The notes under the pieces are model-generated. The model searched no databases. It saw nothing but the letters and a program-made list of their open reading frames with translations, and was not told the DNA's origin. Shown here piece after piece: positions 1 through 6,765 of a stretch of 17,905 nt of DNA; within the stretch, counting starts at the first letter, position 1; the number at the start of each line of letters is the position of its first letter. Source of the stretch: Candidatus Thalassarchaeaceae archaeon (GTDB lineage Archaea; Thermoplasmatota; Poseidoniia; Poseidoniales; Thalassarchaeaceae); assembly GCA_030747885.1 (NCBI GenBank), contig JASLJW010000067.1, positions 1 to 17,905 of the forward strand, read 5' to 3'. Position numbers and translations under genes: made by a program.

Positions 1-83
1 ACGAAGAGATCGTCTCCTTCTTCCTGTTCGATGAAACCGAACCCTTTCGTCTGATTAAACCACTTAACTGTGCCTTGTGCCAT
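1..83 (-). CDS. Cold-shock-domain protein, 5' part (gene runs off the left edge)
   Basis: Only the first 27 codons are in the window. The ATG is at 81-83 on the minus strand and the gene continues beyond base 1. The peptide begins MAQGTVKWFNQTKGFGFIEQ and goes on with EEGDDLFV. This is the N-terminal half of a CspA-type OB-fold, with RNP1 (KGFGFI, residues 13-18) and the start of RNP2 (DLFV, residues 25-28), the aromatic residues that stack on single-stranded RNA or DNA. CspA-like proteins act as cytoplasmic nucleic-acid chaperones; they are universal in bacteria and found in a few archaeal groups, including haloarchaea and marine Group II. It lies downstream of the symporter gene on the same strand, 100 bases away, with its own TATA-like element, so it is probably transcribed separately. 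The family call is secure; the rest of the protein cannot be seen. Confidence 0.93.
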   Translation of the reverse strand, partial: MAQGTVKWFNQTKGFGFIEQEEGDDLF

Positions 84-118
84 AAAGCGAGGCGGTTTCT
101 CCCCGTACTTGAACTAAA

Positions 119-130
119 CTGTGTATATCG
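119..130 (-). promoter_or_regulatory. Possible TATA element for the cold-shock gene
   Basis: On the minus strand this reads CGATATACACAG, centred about 40 bases upstream of the cold-shock ATG. With the usual archaeal spacing of about 25 bases to the transcription start, transcription would begin near base 100, leaving a leader of some 15 bases. No strong Shine-Dalgarno is near the ATG, so the message may be translated from a short leader. Position and composition are the only evidence. Confidence 0.3.
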
Positions 131-183
131 ATTGGTTTTTGATGATTCTATAGAGGTTGATTGATTCCATAATGATTGGAAAT

Positions 184-1635
184 TCATTGTTCAAGTTGAT
201 TCATAACCTCTGAAAGAATTACCGTCGCCATACCTGACCCAATCAAAGCTGAAAGGAAAACGGACAGATTGGCCAATCCAAATTCATTGGTCGGAGAAAT
301 TAGGTATCCTATGCCAGTGGATAAATCAGAAACGTACACTCCATACAGAACTACTGAAAATAAACCACATATGCCTCCAATTAGAGATGCTTTGGGATTT
401 ATTCTACTCCAAAGAGTAAGAAAAACTGGAAGGACAGTAGCCGCAGCTAGAAGATCAGCGAAAAGAAAAATCCCAAACACACTAGCAGCATTGAATGTAA
501 AGCCGCCAATTGAAGGGCCAGTTGCCAAATAAATCGCTATAGGGATCATGACAATAGTGGCAATTCTGGCATGATTTAGATTCATCCGTGCATCAGATAA
601 ATCTCGAGAAATAGATGCAGTGATTGCATTTTGTAATGTGTCCACACTAGAACAAACTAATGCAACTCCAAGAACGATAAATCCCGCTACAAAAAATAGA
701 TTCACATCTTGCAAGAGAACGAAAAAGGCAGCAGATGGATCTGTAGCGGTTCCTTTGGCTGCAACAACTGTTCCTAGAACGCCTAAAATGAATACCAACG
801 GGAAAACTAAAACTGCTGCTAGAATGGATCCTTTTCGCAATGCATCGTCATTTTCTGAAGCCCATGCTCGTTGCCAATTACCCTGGGAAAACATCTCGGC
901 TGCAGTGATTGCAACAACCAATGCAAGTCCGGAAGAAAACGATTCCATGTAAGACATACTCCCAATACTCCAATTCATTTCTCCTTCCGGGTTGTATGCC
1001 TTTGCATCTGAAATAATAGTACCAATATCACCTACAAACAGAATGAGAAATAGAACTGAAATTAACCACAAAACAACCCATGCTTGGAATCGATCAGTCT
1101 GTAGTGAGGCAGGTAAACCGCCGTATGCAGTATAAGCAGTGGTCACAGCACCCACTGCTAGCATAGGGATGAGGGGGTTCATGCCACTAAGAACGAACAT
1201 TGCTTTTCCAATGGCAGTGAATTCCGCGAAAAGAAAAGTGAACATGTAAATGACTGAAATTATCCCCACATAGATTTGCATCGGACGGCCGATCTTCATT
1301 CGAACATAATCCGCCAGAGTTACCCCCTCAGGTAATCGTTTACGAATCATTGGCCCGACATATGCTAGAAGGAGAAATGGAGTCGAAGCAGAAACTGCAT
1401 AACCTACAACATCCCAGAAACCACCCCAATAACCAACCTCTGAAGGGCCAAAAAGAATCCAAATCCCCATCCCAGATGCAAATAGACTCAAACCAATTCT
1501 CAACGAACTTTGACTTCCACGGGCTGAGAGAAATTCATCTTGCTCAAGTTCTTTCTTAGTTACTGCATGATACCCTACATATCCAAAAAAACCAAGAGTT
1601 GCAATCATCAATACGTATGCTAAATTTAAATCCAT
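184..1635 (-). CDS. Sodium:solute symporter, probable thiamine/HMP importer under TPP riboswitch control
   Basis: 483 residues, almost entirely hydrophobic segments joined by short loops, consistent with the roughly 13-helix LeuT-fold of the SSS family (PF00474). Family-like features are the N-terminal helix after MDLNLAYVL, the loop containing FLSARGSQSS before helix 2, the G-rich SxGMGIWILFGP region and the AYGGLPASLQTDRFQAW stretch typical of the helix 5-6 region. It should use the sodium gradient to import a small solute across the cytoplasmic membrane. The substrate is inferred from its leader, a TPP riboswitch (1642-1714), which in known organisms controls thiamine synthesis or uptake genes. 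SSS transporters behind TPP riboswitches are known in SAR11 (thiV, proposed for the pyrimidine precursor HMP) and in marine algae. The start is placed at 1635 because GGAGGG lies 7 bases upstream; an in-frame ATG at 1656 falls inside the aptamer core. Thiamine versus HMP cannot be decided here. Confidence 0.88.
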   Translation of the reverse strand: MDLNLAYVLMIATLGFFGYVGYHAVTKKELEQDEFLSARGSQSSLRIGLSLFASGMGIWILFGPSEVGYWGGFWDVVGYAVSASTPFLLLAYVGPMIRKRLPEGVTLADYVRMKIGRPMQIYVGIISVIYMFTFLFAEFTAIGKAMFVLSGMNPLIPMLAVGAVTTAYTAYGGLPASLQTDRFQAWVVLWLISVLFLILFVGDIGTIISDAKAYNPEGEMNWSIGSMSYMESFSSGLALVVAITAAEMFSQGNWQRAWASENDDALRKGSILAAVLVFPLVFILGVLGTVVAAKGTATDPSAAFFVLLQDVNLFFVAGFIVLGVALVCSSVDTLQNAITASISRDLSDARMNLNHARIATIVMIPIAIYLATGPSIGGFTFNAASVFGIFLFADLLAAATVLPVFLTLWSRINPKASLIGGICGLFSVVLYGVYVSDLSTGIGYLISPTNEFGLANLSVFLSALIGSGMATVILSEVMNQLEQ

Positions 1636-1641
1636 ATTTTT

Positions 1642-1714
1642 TCCCTCCGTCGGCATTAACCGAATCAGGTCAATGGGTCGTCACCACATGGTGACCTCTC
1701 AGCATCCGCTCCCC
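1642..1714 (-). promoter_or_regulatory. TPP riboswitch (THI element) controlling the symporter
   Basis: Read on the minus strand, the conserved blocks of the TPP aptamer appear in order: GGGGAGC (1708-1714), GCTGAGAG, a P3a-like hairpin GTCACC-ATGT-GGTGAC, GACCC (pairing with GGG of the first block), TGACCTGATTCGG, TTAATGCCG and CGGAGGGA (1642-1649). These match the classic THI pattern GGGG..GCTGAGA..ACCC..ACCTGAT..GG.TAATGCC..CG.AGGGA almost base for base. The symporter's Shine-Dalgarno (GGAGGG, 1643-1648) is the last block of the aptamer itself. Ligand binding could therefore hide the ribosome site directly, giving translational repression when thiamine pyrophosphate is plentiful. TPP riboswitches are known in archaea, for example Thermoplasma. 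P1 pairing looks weak and A/T-rich, and was not resolved. Confidence 0.94.
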
Positions 1715-1732
1715 AACAAACAACCGTAGAAT

Positions 1733-1745
1733 TCAATAATTTAAG
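1733..1745. promoter_or_regulatory. A/T-rich promoter candidate between divergent genes
   Basis: The stretch around TCAATAATTTAAG lies between the symporter riboswitch (minus) and the small membrane protein gene (plus). It reads as a TATA-like element on either strand. For the minus strand it would start transcription near 1713, at the riboswitch 5' end; for the plus strand near 1766, about 25 bases before the ATG at 1791. This is inferred from composition and spacing only. Confidence 0.3.
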
Positions 1746-1790
1746 ATTTTGAATCATGGTAATTATGTACAAGAAACAATTCGTTTTTCC

Positions 1791-1967
1791 ATGCCTGTGG
1801 AAATCACAAGTCAATTGGCCTATGCTGCAGGTGAAGCAATATCGGAAAATATTGGAGAAAAATTAGAAAAAATTCCATTTTGGAAGAAAATTAGAACATA
1901 TCTAGTATTAACTCCACTATTGGTTTGTACAATCTACTTCATGGCGATTACATTCGAATGGATTTGA
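1791..1967 (+). CDS. Small one-helix membrane protein, unknown function
   Basis: 58 residues beginning MPVEITSQLAYAAGEAI. The N-terminal two thirds is a probable amphipathic helix rich in Glu, Lys and Ala, followed by a basic patch (WKKIR, around residue 32) and one hydrophobic segment of about 20 residues (TYLVLTPLLVCTIYFMAITF) that reaches almost to the C-terminus, as in a tail-anchored protein. No family is recognised. The frame extends upstream to a TTG at 1749, but that start would sit inside the probable promoter, so the ATG is preferred. Its last 10 bases overlap the start of the MazG-like gene, suggesting a two-gene unit with translational coupling. Reality as a gene is supported by the sensible membrane topology and the overlap, not by homology. 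Confidence 0.5.
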   Translation: MPVEITSQLAYAAGEAISENIGEKLEKIPFWKKIRTYLVLTPLLVCTIYFMAITFEWI

Positions 1968-2422
1968 AACCCATCGCTTCGTTCAAAGGCCTTGTTCCAA
2001 CATGGCACATCATGGACAGGATGCGAAGTGTGGATGATTGGATGGAACACCCAATTCAAAATGGATTGGGGGAGGAATACAGCCCTGATGGATTATGGTC
2101 TACAATGATGGCTCGGGTGGCGAAATTTCACCATAAGCACGATTTTGCAAATCCGGAAAATAATGGGCACGACATGGGATATAGAATCTCATTAACCGTT
2201 GAAGAGTTGGGTGAATTAAGTGCTGCGATTACAAAGGGAAAACCTAAGGAAGAAGTGGCTGAAGAACTTTCAGATTTATTCATTTTAACTCTTGGAAACG
2301 CATTAGCTATGGAAATTGATCTTGAGAAACATGTCCACCTAAAACTGAATAAAATTATGAAAAGACCATCAAGACGAGGTGGGATGGGACTCAGAGTAAC
2401 CGAATACGTCGGTGAGGAATAA
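1958..2422 (+). CDS. MazG-like nucleotide pyrophosphohydrolase
   Basis: 154 residues from the ATG at 1958. The centre carries the all-alpha NTP pyrophosphatase signature EExxE...ExxD: VEELGELSAA (Glu82, Glu83, Glu86) and AEELSDL (Glu103, Asp106), acidic residues that hold Mg2+ in MazG, dUTPase-like and HisE-like enzymes. A helix ending in NKIMKR (131-136) follows, as is usual. The family hydrolyses nucleoside triphosphates to monophosphates and pyrophosphate, commonly for house-cleaning of abnormal nucleotides; the substrate here is unknown. About 75 residues before the domain (with WSTMMARVAKFHHKH) match the single-domain MazG-like type rather than tandem-domain MazG. The frame is open upstream to 1925 and there is another ATG at 2012; no Shine-Dalgarno decides. 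The gene converges on tRNA-His, 18 bases away. Confidence 0.82.
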   Translation: MDLKPIASFKGLVPTWHIMDRMRSVDDWMEHPIQNGLGEEYSPDGLWSTMMARVAKFHHKHDFANPENNGHDMGYRISLTVEELGELSAAITKGKPKEEVAEELSDLFILTLGNALAMEIDLEKHVHLKLNKIMKRPSRRGGMGLRVTEYVGEE

Positions 2423-2440
2423 CTAACCCAAGTAAAGAAA

Positions 2441-2516
2441 TGGGGCCGTGGCCGGGACTTGAACCCGGGCTGACAGGACCACAACCTATCGTGCTAACCG
2501 CTACACCACCACAGCC
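2441..2516 (-). tRNA. tRNA-His (anticodon GTG)
   Basis: On the minus strand a complete cloverleaf folds. The acceptor GCTGTGG pairs with CCACGGC (one G-U), the anticodon stem is ATAGG/CCTGT around the loop TTGTGGT (anticodon GTG, plus-strand bases 2480-2482), and the T arm is CCGGG-TTCAAGT-CCCGG. The base before the acceptor is G (G-1, opposite C73), the identity element of histidyl-tRNA, and it is encoded in the DNA here. The 3' CCA is also encoded (2441-2443). There is no intron. It lies between the MazG-like gene (convergent) and the large surface protein gene (divergent). Confidence 0.97.
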
Positions 2517-2617
2517 ATGAAGCAAATTTACGACCCGAAGGCGACTTATCAAGCGTTCCTATCCATTAACACTCAACATACCATCGGATTGAAGGAGAAT
2601 CGACCACCTGTGCAATC

Positions 2618-5041
2618 ATGGAGGCGCGGAGGGGAGCATGTTTGATTGGCATTTCAATTCTATTGATTTCCTGTGCCCAACCTATCCACGCGGTTACTAT
2701 CGTTAAGGCGGATCCTGTTGATTTAATGCCTAGCAGCACTCTGTATAATGCCTCCTTATGGACACTAGGGTCAAGCCTTAATGATTCAGGCCCAGCACAA
2801 TATACATCAATCGCAGTAGATGAAACAGGGCTCATAATTTCGCATTCAAGACCAGAAAACACTGCGACTTCTACTGCATGGTCTTCGACTTCATCCACAG
2901 GTTCGAATGCAGCTACTGGAATCCCCGATGGAGGTGTTGCTGTTTCCAAAGGCCCCGATATCAAAGTCTCCGGATTTGATCATGGGACAACTACGACGAA
3001 TACTCTGCTAAATGCTAGTTTGAATCTAATCCTAACAATTCCAGATATTTTGGATGATGATGAAGTTCGTTTCATTGTTAATCGTGGAGACGGCCCGCTT
3101 CTCCTCCACACGATTAGGCATACATTTGGCCCTACAGAATATACACAATCTTCTCCACTATCATTGCCTCTATATGATGAAAATGATCCATGGACATGGG
3201 CTGATATTTCTCAAACCGAAGTTTTGGTTGACTATGTTTCTGTGAATAATATAGATGATTCCGAAATACAACTTGATGCAGTTGCAGTTCTCGCCTTACA
3301 TCAGTCCCCATGGTACGCTTTCGAAACCACTACTGCCCTGCATACTACTGAAGCACTAGATTTCCCAATTTTAGACTTCGATTACCTATCTGGGGAAACA
3401 AATGGATTAACTGTTTCATCATGTGGATTAGAACCCATATCTAGTAATCCTGGAACATGGGAATTGAACGAGATTGAACGACCATACAACCAACAATGGG
3501 GGCGTATTCACCTTACAGGGGTAGGTAATTATTCGATTCAAATAAGAGAATCCGGAGACACAACATGGACAACATTCCTTGAGGGCACGCCCATTGGAAT
3601 CAACCATGATTCAATCGACGTTAAAGTGAACATAATTGATGGATGTGTATCTAAACTCAGAATCGACATAAACGACCCTAGCTTACAAGTCTCGTACCAT
3701 ATTGAAGGAAACGATAGTGGACTTGTGTCTGCAATCTCAACTCTTAGATTCGCTGTAGGAGGTAGCTTGGTCGAGGAGGTTCCCATCACATCGACAAATA
3801 GCACATTTACGGTACCTGTCGGGCATTTATTGGGAGCAGATGGTGAAGCATTGGAAATAGGAATAGGAAGCCGTTTTCAGTGGTCATCAGATGGGACTCC
3901 TGAAAATATTTCAATAGTAATAGAATCGATGACGATTAATGGAGGATACATAGTTGAATTCGATCAGAATCCACAATGCCAGAACTTAGATGACCAAAAC
4001 TTCAACGAAGATGATCCTGGCAGATATATACCATTCAGATATTACTGTACTGATGATATTACACCATTATCAGAACTTGCGATTTCAGTTTCCTCGAGTG
4101 ACCCTAGTATCGTTTCTTCAAGCGTTGTGGGTGATGAAATATTGCTTATGCCACAACTTGAGAAGAGTGGGTCTGTTACTGTTGACGTATTAGTGACCGA
4201 CCAGAGAGGAAATACTTGGATTGATCAAATTAATGTAAACGTGAACGAGATTAATGATTCTCCTGAAATTTCTGGACTTCCCACATCTGTTTACATTGAA
4301 GTGGGATCACCATATGAGATTTTATTGAACATAAATGATGTAGATTCATCATCACTTACGATTACAACAGACCGGACGTGGGCAACGGTGCAAAATTGCT
4401 GTGATGCAAATCAGTGGATGCTTACCCTAGCACCATCTGATTCAGGACAAACATTCGTGACCTTAATGATTGAAGATGAAGAAACAAGAATCAACCAAAC
4501 CATCGAAGTTATCTCAACTTCAAGTCCCGATCTTTCTATTGAAAGCATAGATGCGATATTAGGTGATCAAACATTAACCGAACCCATTTCTATCGAAAAT
4601 GGCGAGTTAGTTTCATTCAGAATTCTCGTAAGAAATACAGGAGATATTGAAGCAACATCTGTAGGCGTTGAATGCAATGTAGGAGATGTATCTCTTCCAG
4701 GGGATACCATTCCATCGATATCCCCGGGAGGACTTGGAACTGTTTTCTGTTATTGGTCGGCATCAGGTAATGAAATGATAACCATGACCGCGAATGCTGA
4801 TGCAAATAATTTGATTGACGAATTAGATGAAACGAATAATCAGGATTCACTAACAATCAGTGTGACCAATTCAGGAACTGATGTGCAACCAACTATTGAC
4901 GATGAACAAAAGGGAGGAGGGAGCCCTCTCCTAATACTCTCAATTGCGATTGTGGCACTAGCTGCTGCTGCATTATTACTAGGCCCAAAAAGAATTGAAA
5001 GGCCGCATGAATCACCAAATGAACGTTCAAAAATAAGATGA
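2618..5041 (+). CDS. Large secreted, C-terminally anchored surface protein with CARDB domain
   Basis: 807 residues. The N-terminus has a signal peptide (MEARRG, then a hydrophobic run CLIGISILLISC, probable cleavage after PIHA near residue 25). The long ectodomain is Ser/Thr/Asn/Asp-rich beta-sandwich-like sequence with scattered Cys pairs. Around residues 485-545 and 546-636 are Ig/cadherin-like repeats, joined by VNEINDSPEISGLP and containing NINDVDSSS. Residues about 637-751 form a CARDB domain (CARDB hallmarks VRNTGD and the closing IDELDETNN). A Gly-rich linker precedes one transmembrane helix (about 769-788, SPLLILSIAIVALAAAALLL) and a short basic tail facing the cytoplasm. The protein should therefore be displayed outside the cell on a single anchor, possibly for adhesion or binding polymers; no enzymatic domain is seen. 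The ATG at 2618 puts the signal peptide at the very N-terminus. Confidence 0.82.
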   Translation: MEARRGACLIGISILLISCAQPIHAVTIVKADPVDLMPSSTLYNASLWTLGSSLNDSGPAQYTSIAVDETGLIISHSRPENTATSTAWSSTSSTGSNAATGIPDGGVAVSKGPDIKVSGFDHGTTTTNTLLNASLNLILTIPDILDDDEVRFIVNRGDGPLLLHTIRHTFGPTEYTQSSPLSLPLYDENDPWTWADISQTEVLVDYVSVNNIDDSEIQLDAVAVLALHQSPWYAFETTTALHTTEALDFPILDFDYLSGETNGLTVSSCGLEPISSNPGTWELNEIERPYNQQWGRIHLTGVGNYSIQIRESGDTTWTTFLEGTPIGINHDSIDVKVNIIDGCVSKLRIDINDPSLQVSYHIEGNDSGLVSAISTLRFAVGGSLVEEVPITSTNSTFTVPVGHLLGADGEALEIGIGSRFQWSSDGTPENISIVIESMTINGGYIVEFDQNPQCQNLDDQNFNEDDPGRYIPFRYYCTDDITPLSELAISVSSSDPSIVSSSVVGDEILLMPQLEKSGSVTVDVLVTDQRGNTWIDQINVNVNEINDSPEISGLPTSVYIEVGSPYEILLNINDVDSSSLTITTDRTWATVQNCCDANQWMLTLAPSDSGQTFVTLMIEDEETRINQTIEVISTSSPDLSIESIDAILGDQTLTEPISIENGELVSFRILVRNTGDIEATSVGVECNVGDVSLPGDTIPSISPGGLGTVFCYWSASGNEMITMTANADANNLIDELDETNNQDSLTISVTNSGTDVQPTIDDEQKGGGSPLLILSIAIVALAAAALLLGPKRIERPHESPNERSKIR

Positions 5042-5154
5042 TCGATTCGAGTACATATCGATATGCGGTTGGCGGATAATGCAAAAAATGGCATTAAACT
5101 TGATATTAGGTTCATCGAACGAAAGGATGCCTCGAAGTCCTTGGACGGGGAGGC
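5041..5154. repeat. Cluster of palindromes and hairpins between convergent genes
   Basis: The gap between the surface protein gene and cbf5 holds several dyads: CATATCGATATG, a perfect 12-base palindrome (5054-5065); GTTC-ATC-GAAC (5110-5120); and a GC-rich hairpin with arms GCCTC (5129-5133) and GAGGC (5150-5154) enclosing GTC-CTTG-GAC. The GC-rich part stands out from its A/T-rich surroundings. The position suggests 3'-end formation or stability signals for one or both genes, or a small RNA; nothing decides between these. A 21-codon frame starting at 5170 was not called as a gene. Confidence 0.4.
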
Positions 5155-5227
5155 GGGTGTGTGAAGGAAATGCAAAAACTACTCTTTAGAGTGGAAACGG
5201 AGGAATGGGTTTACGAAGCCTTTGAAC

Positions 5228-6205
5228 TCAGTTAGTTGTCTCATCTCCGCGCCATTGTCGCGGATAGACATTAGACTGAAGGAGCACAAGGGAAGGCTTT
5301 GCAACCTCTCCGACATTTATGCCGGGGATTTCAGCTGTTCCTCTAGTGGCTGTGGCTAAAGCTACAACTTCTCCCTTCATACTCCACAATACAATTTCAT
5401 CTTCTGATTCAAAATCGCCCTCTATGGCTTGAATGCCAGGCCTCGTCAATGGAGCCCCATGAGTTACTGCAGCGACTGCACCGTCCTTGATTACCAATCC
5501 AGAACGGCCATTCATGAGAACGTCAATGGGTGAAACCAAGCGAAGCATTGCTGAAGCATCCCCCATGTTCTTCCAAAGGTGAACTGCATCAACTAAATCC
5601 TCCATAGGAACACAATGATCCTCTGTAAATCGACCAGAACGTGTCCGACGTAATTCAACCAATTTAATCGGGGCATCTATCATTAGACCAAGGTCTCTAG
5701 CTAGTGTTCGCACATATGTGCCAGCATCACAAGCAACTCGGATTGAAGCTAACCTTTCAACAGAATCCAAAACTTCGAAGGAACGAATCCTGCGAGTTCG
5801 AACTTGAACCTTTACAGCAGATTCTGAAGGTGGAACATTGTAAATTTCACCACGAAGGGTATGAATTGCATCACGAAGGGAATCCATGTCCGCTTCTCCC
5901 CCAACTTTCAGTACTCCAACATACTCCTTATCATGTCCAAGAACCTGTGAAGTCAATCTACGAGCTCTACCAGTCATCAATGTAAGAAGGCCTGTAGCAA
6001 AGGGGTCTAGGGTGCCCCCATGTGCAAGGTGATTAATTCCAAGAATATCCTTGGCCCAAGCAGCAACCTGATGAGACGTAGGGCCTGATGGTTTATCGAT
6101 AAGAATCAAGCCTGCATCAAGACGATCTTCAAGTGACCTATGCCAAACAGGGGCGCCATGGTTAGAATCAGTAACTGCATTTGAATCAATAATAGTTTGA
6201 GCCAT
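5228..6205 (-). CDS. cbf5: tRNA/rRNA pseudouridine synthase Cbf5 (TruB family), H/ACA RNP catalytic subunit
   Basis: 325 residues. The catalytic motif HGGTLDPFATGLL contains the nucleophilic Asp (residue 67) of TruB/Cbf5 enzymes, preceded by LILIDKPSGPTSHQV, the family's N-terminal KPxGxTS motif. SESAVKVQVRTRRIR and CDAGTYVRTLARDLG are the later conserved catalytic-domain blocks. The last 80 or so residues (from RSGLVIKDGAVAAVTHGAPL) are a PUA RNA-binding domain, closing with YPRQW. In archaea Cbf5 works with Nop10, Gar1, L7Ae and guide RNAs to make pseudouridine in rRNA, and can modify tRNA U55 alone. Upstream cmk ends four bases into an ATG at 6209-6211, but GGAGGG sits directly against that ATG and six bases before the ATG at 6203-6205, so the latter is preferred. 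Order DUF106-cmk-cbf5 is conserved in archaea. Confidence 0.93.
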   Translation of the reverse strand: MAQTIIDSNAVTDSNHGAPVWHRSLEDRLDAGLILIDKPSGPTSHQVAAWAKDILGINHLAHGGTLDPFATGLLTLMTGRARRLTSQVLGHDKEYVGVLKVGGEADMDSLRDAIHTLRGEIYNVPPSESAVKVQVRTRRIRSFEVLDSVERLASIRVACDAGTYVRTLARDLGLMIDAPIKLVELRRTRSGRFTEDHCVPMEDLVDAVHLWKNMGDASAMLRLVSPIDVLMNGRSGLVIKDGAVAAVTHGAPLTRPGIQAIEGDFESEDEIVLWSMKGEVVALATATRGTAEIPGINVGEVAKPSLVLLQSNVYPRQWRGDETTN

Positions 6206-6207
6206 AT

Positions 6208-6756
6208 TCATCCCTCCGAAAAATTCTGTTCTTCCAACGCACTAAGAACTATCTCAAGTACGTCGCGCTCATTCGATTGCGAACCATCAACAACAAGGTG
6301 GTACGGTTCCATGGATAGTATATCGATTCCATACAATCCGGTGTAACGCTGTCGGTCTGCCTCTTCTCGAATCAACGATTCTTCGATTCTTTTCACATCG
6401 TCACCTTCCCTCTTAGCCACTCTCCTAAGACGTTCATCTAAATCTACTTCAATCCAAATTCGAAGACTGTCTAATTCATTCCTATATGCCCACCATCCTG
6501 CAAGTCTTGATTCTACAATTTCAGGGCCTGAGGAATCTTTCATCGCCTCTATGAGGCGTTCATCTAATTCTCGATCTACTGAATGATCATTTTTACATAA
6601 CTCTGAGAATGCAGAAACTGAAAGCCCTCTGCTGCTGGCTTCGGCTCGAAAAACATCTCCACCATTCAATGCAGTCCAGTTCAATGATTCACATATTCCC
6701 CCTACAAGCGTAGAGGTTCCAGAACCAGGAAGGCCACTAATGGTTACACGTACCAT
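6208..6756 (-). CDS. cmk: Cytidylate kinase, archaeal type
   Basis: 182 residues, matching the length of archaeal Cmk. The P-loop GLPGSGTST (residues 8-16) begins the protein. NGGDVFRAEASSRGLSVSAF follows the archaeal pattern xGxxFRxxAxxRGxSxxEF, which distinguishes CMP kinase from adenylate kinase; DRELDERL and VESRLAGWW are the next nucleotide-binding segments. The lid region contains RLRRVAKREGDD. It phosphorylates CMP/dCMP with ATP in the cytoplasm for pyrimidine nucleotide supply. It starts 9 bases after the DUF106 gene ends and overlaps an ATG of cbf5 by 4 bases, so the three are almost certainly co-transcribed. Confidence 0.93.
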   Translation of the reverse strand: MVRVTISGLPGSGTSTLVGGICESLNWTALNGGDVFRAEASSRGLSVSAFSELCKNDHSVDRELDERLIEAMKDSSGPEIVESRLAGWWAYRNELDSLRIWIEVDLDERLRRVAKREGDDVKRIEESLIREEADRQRYTGLYGIDILSMEPYHLVVDGSQSNERDVLEIVLSALEEQNFSEG

Positions 6757-6765
6757 GGAATCGCC

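Noticed and set aside
1636..1656. Start of the symporter at the ATG at 1656
   Set aside because: This ATG lies in the conserved TAATGCC of the TPP aptamer, and the strong Shine-Dalgarno fits the ATG at 1635.
2660..2700. Lipobox-like LISC in the surface protein signal peptide
   Set aside because: The residue before Cys fits but the context (LLISCAQ) is a poor lipobox and a normal cleavage site (IHA) follows; the C-terminal membrane helix already anchors the protein.
5170..5235. Possible 21-residue peptide beginning MQKLLFRVETEEW
   Set aside because: It is protein-like in composition but very short, overlaps the end of cbf5 and has no clear ribosome site; not enough to call a gene.
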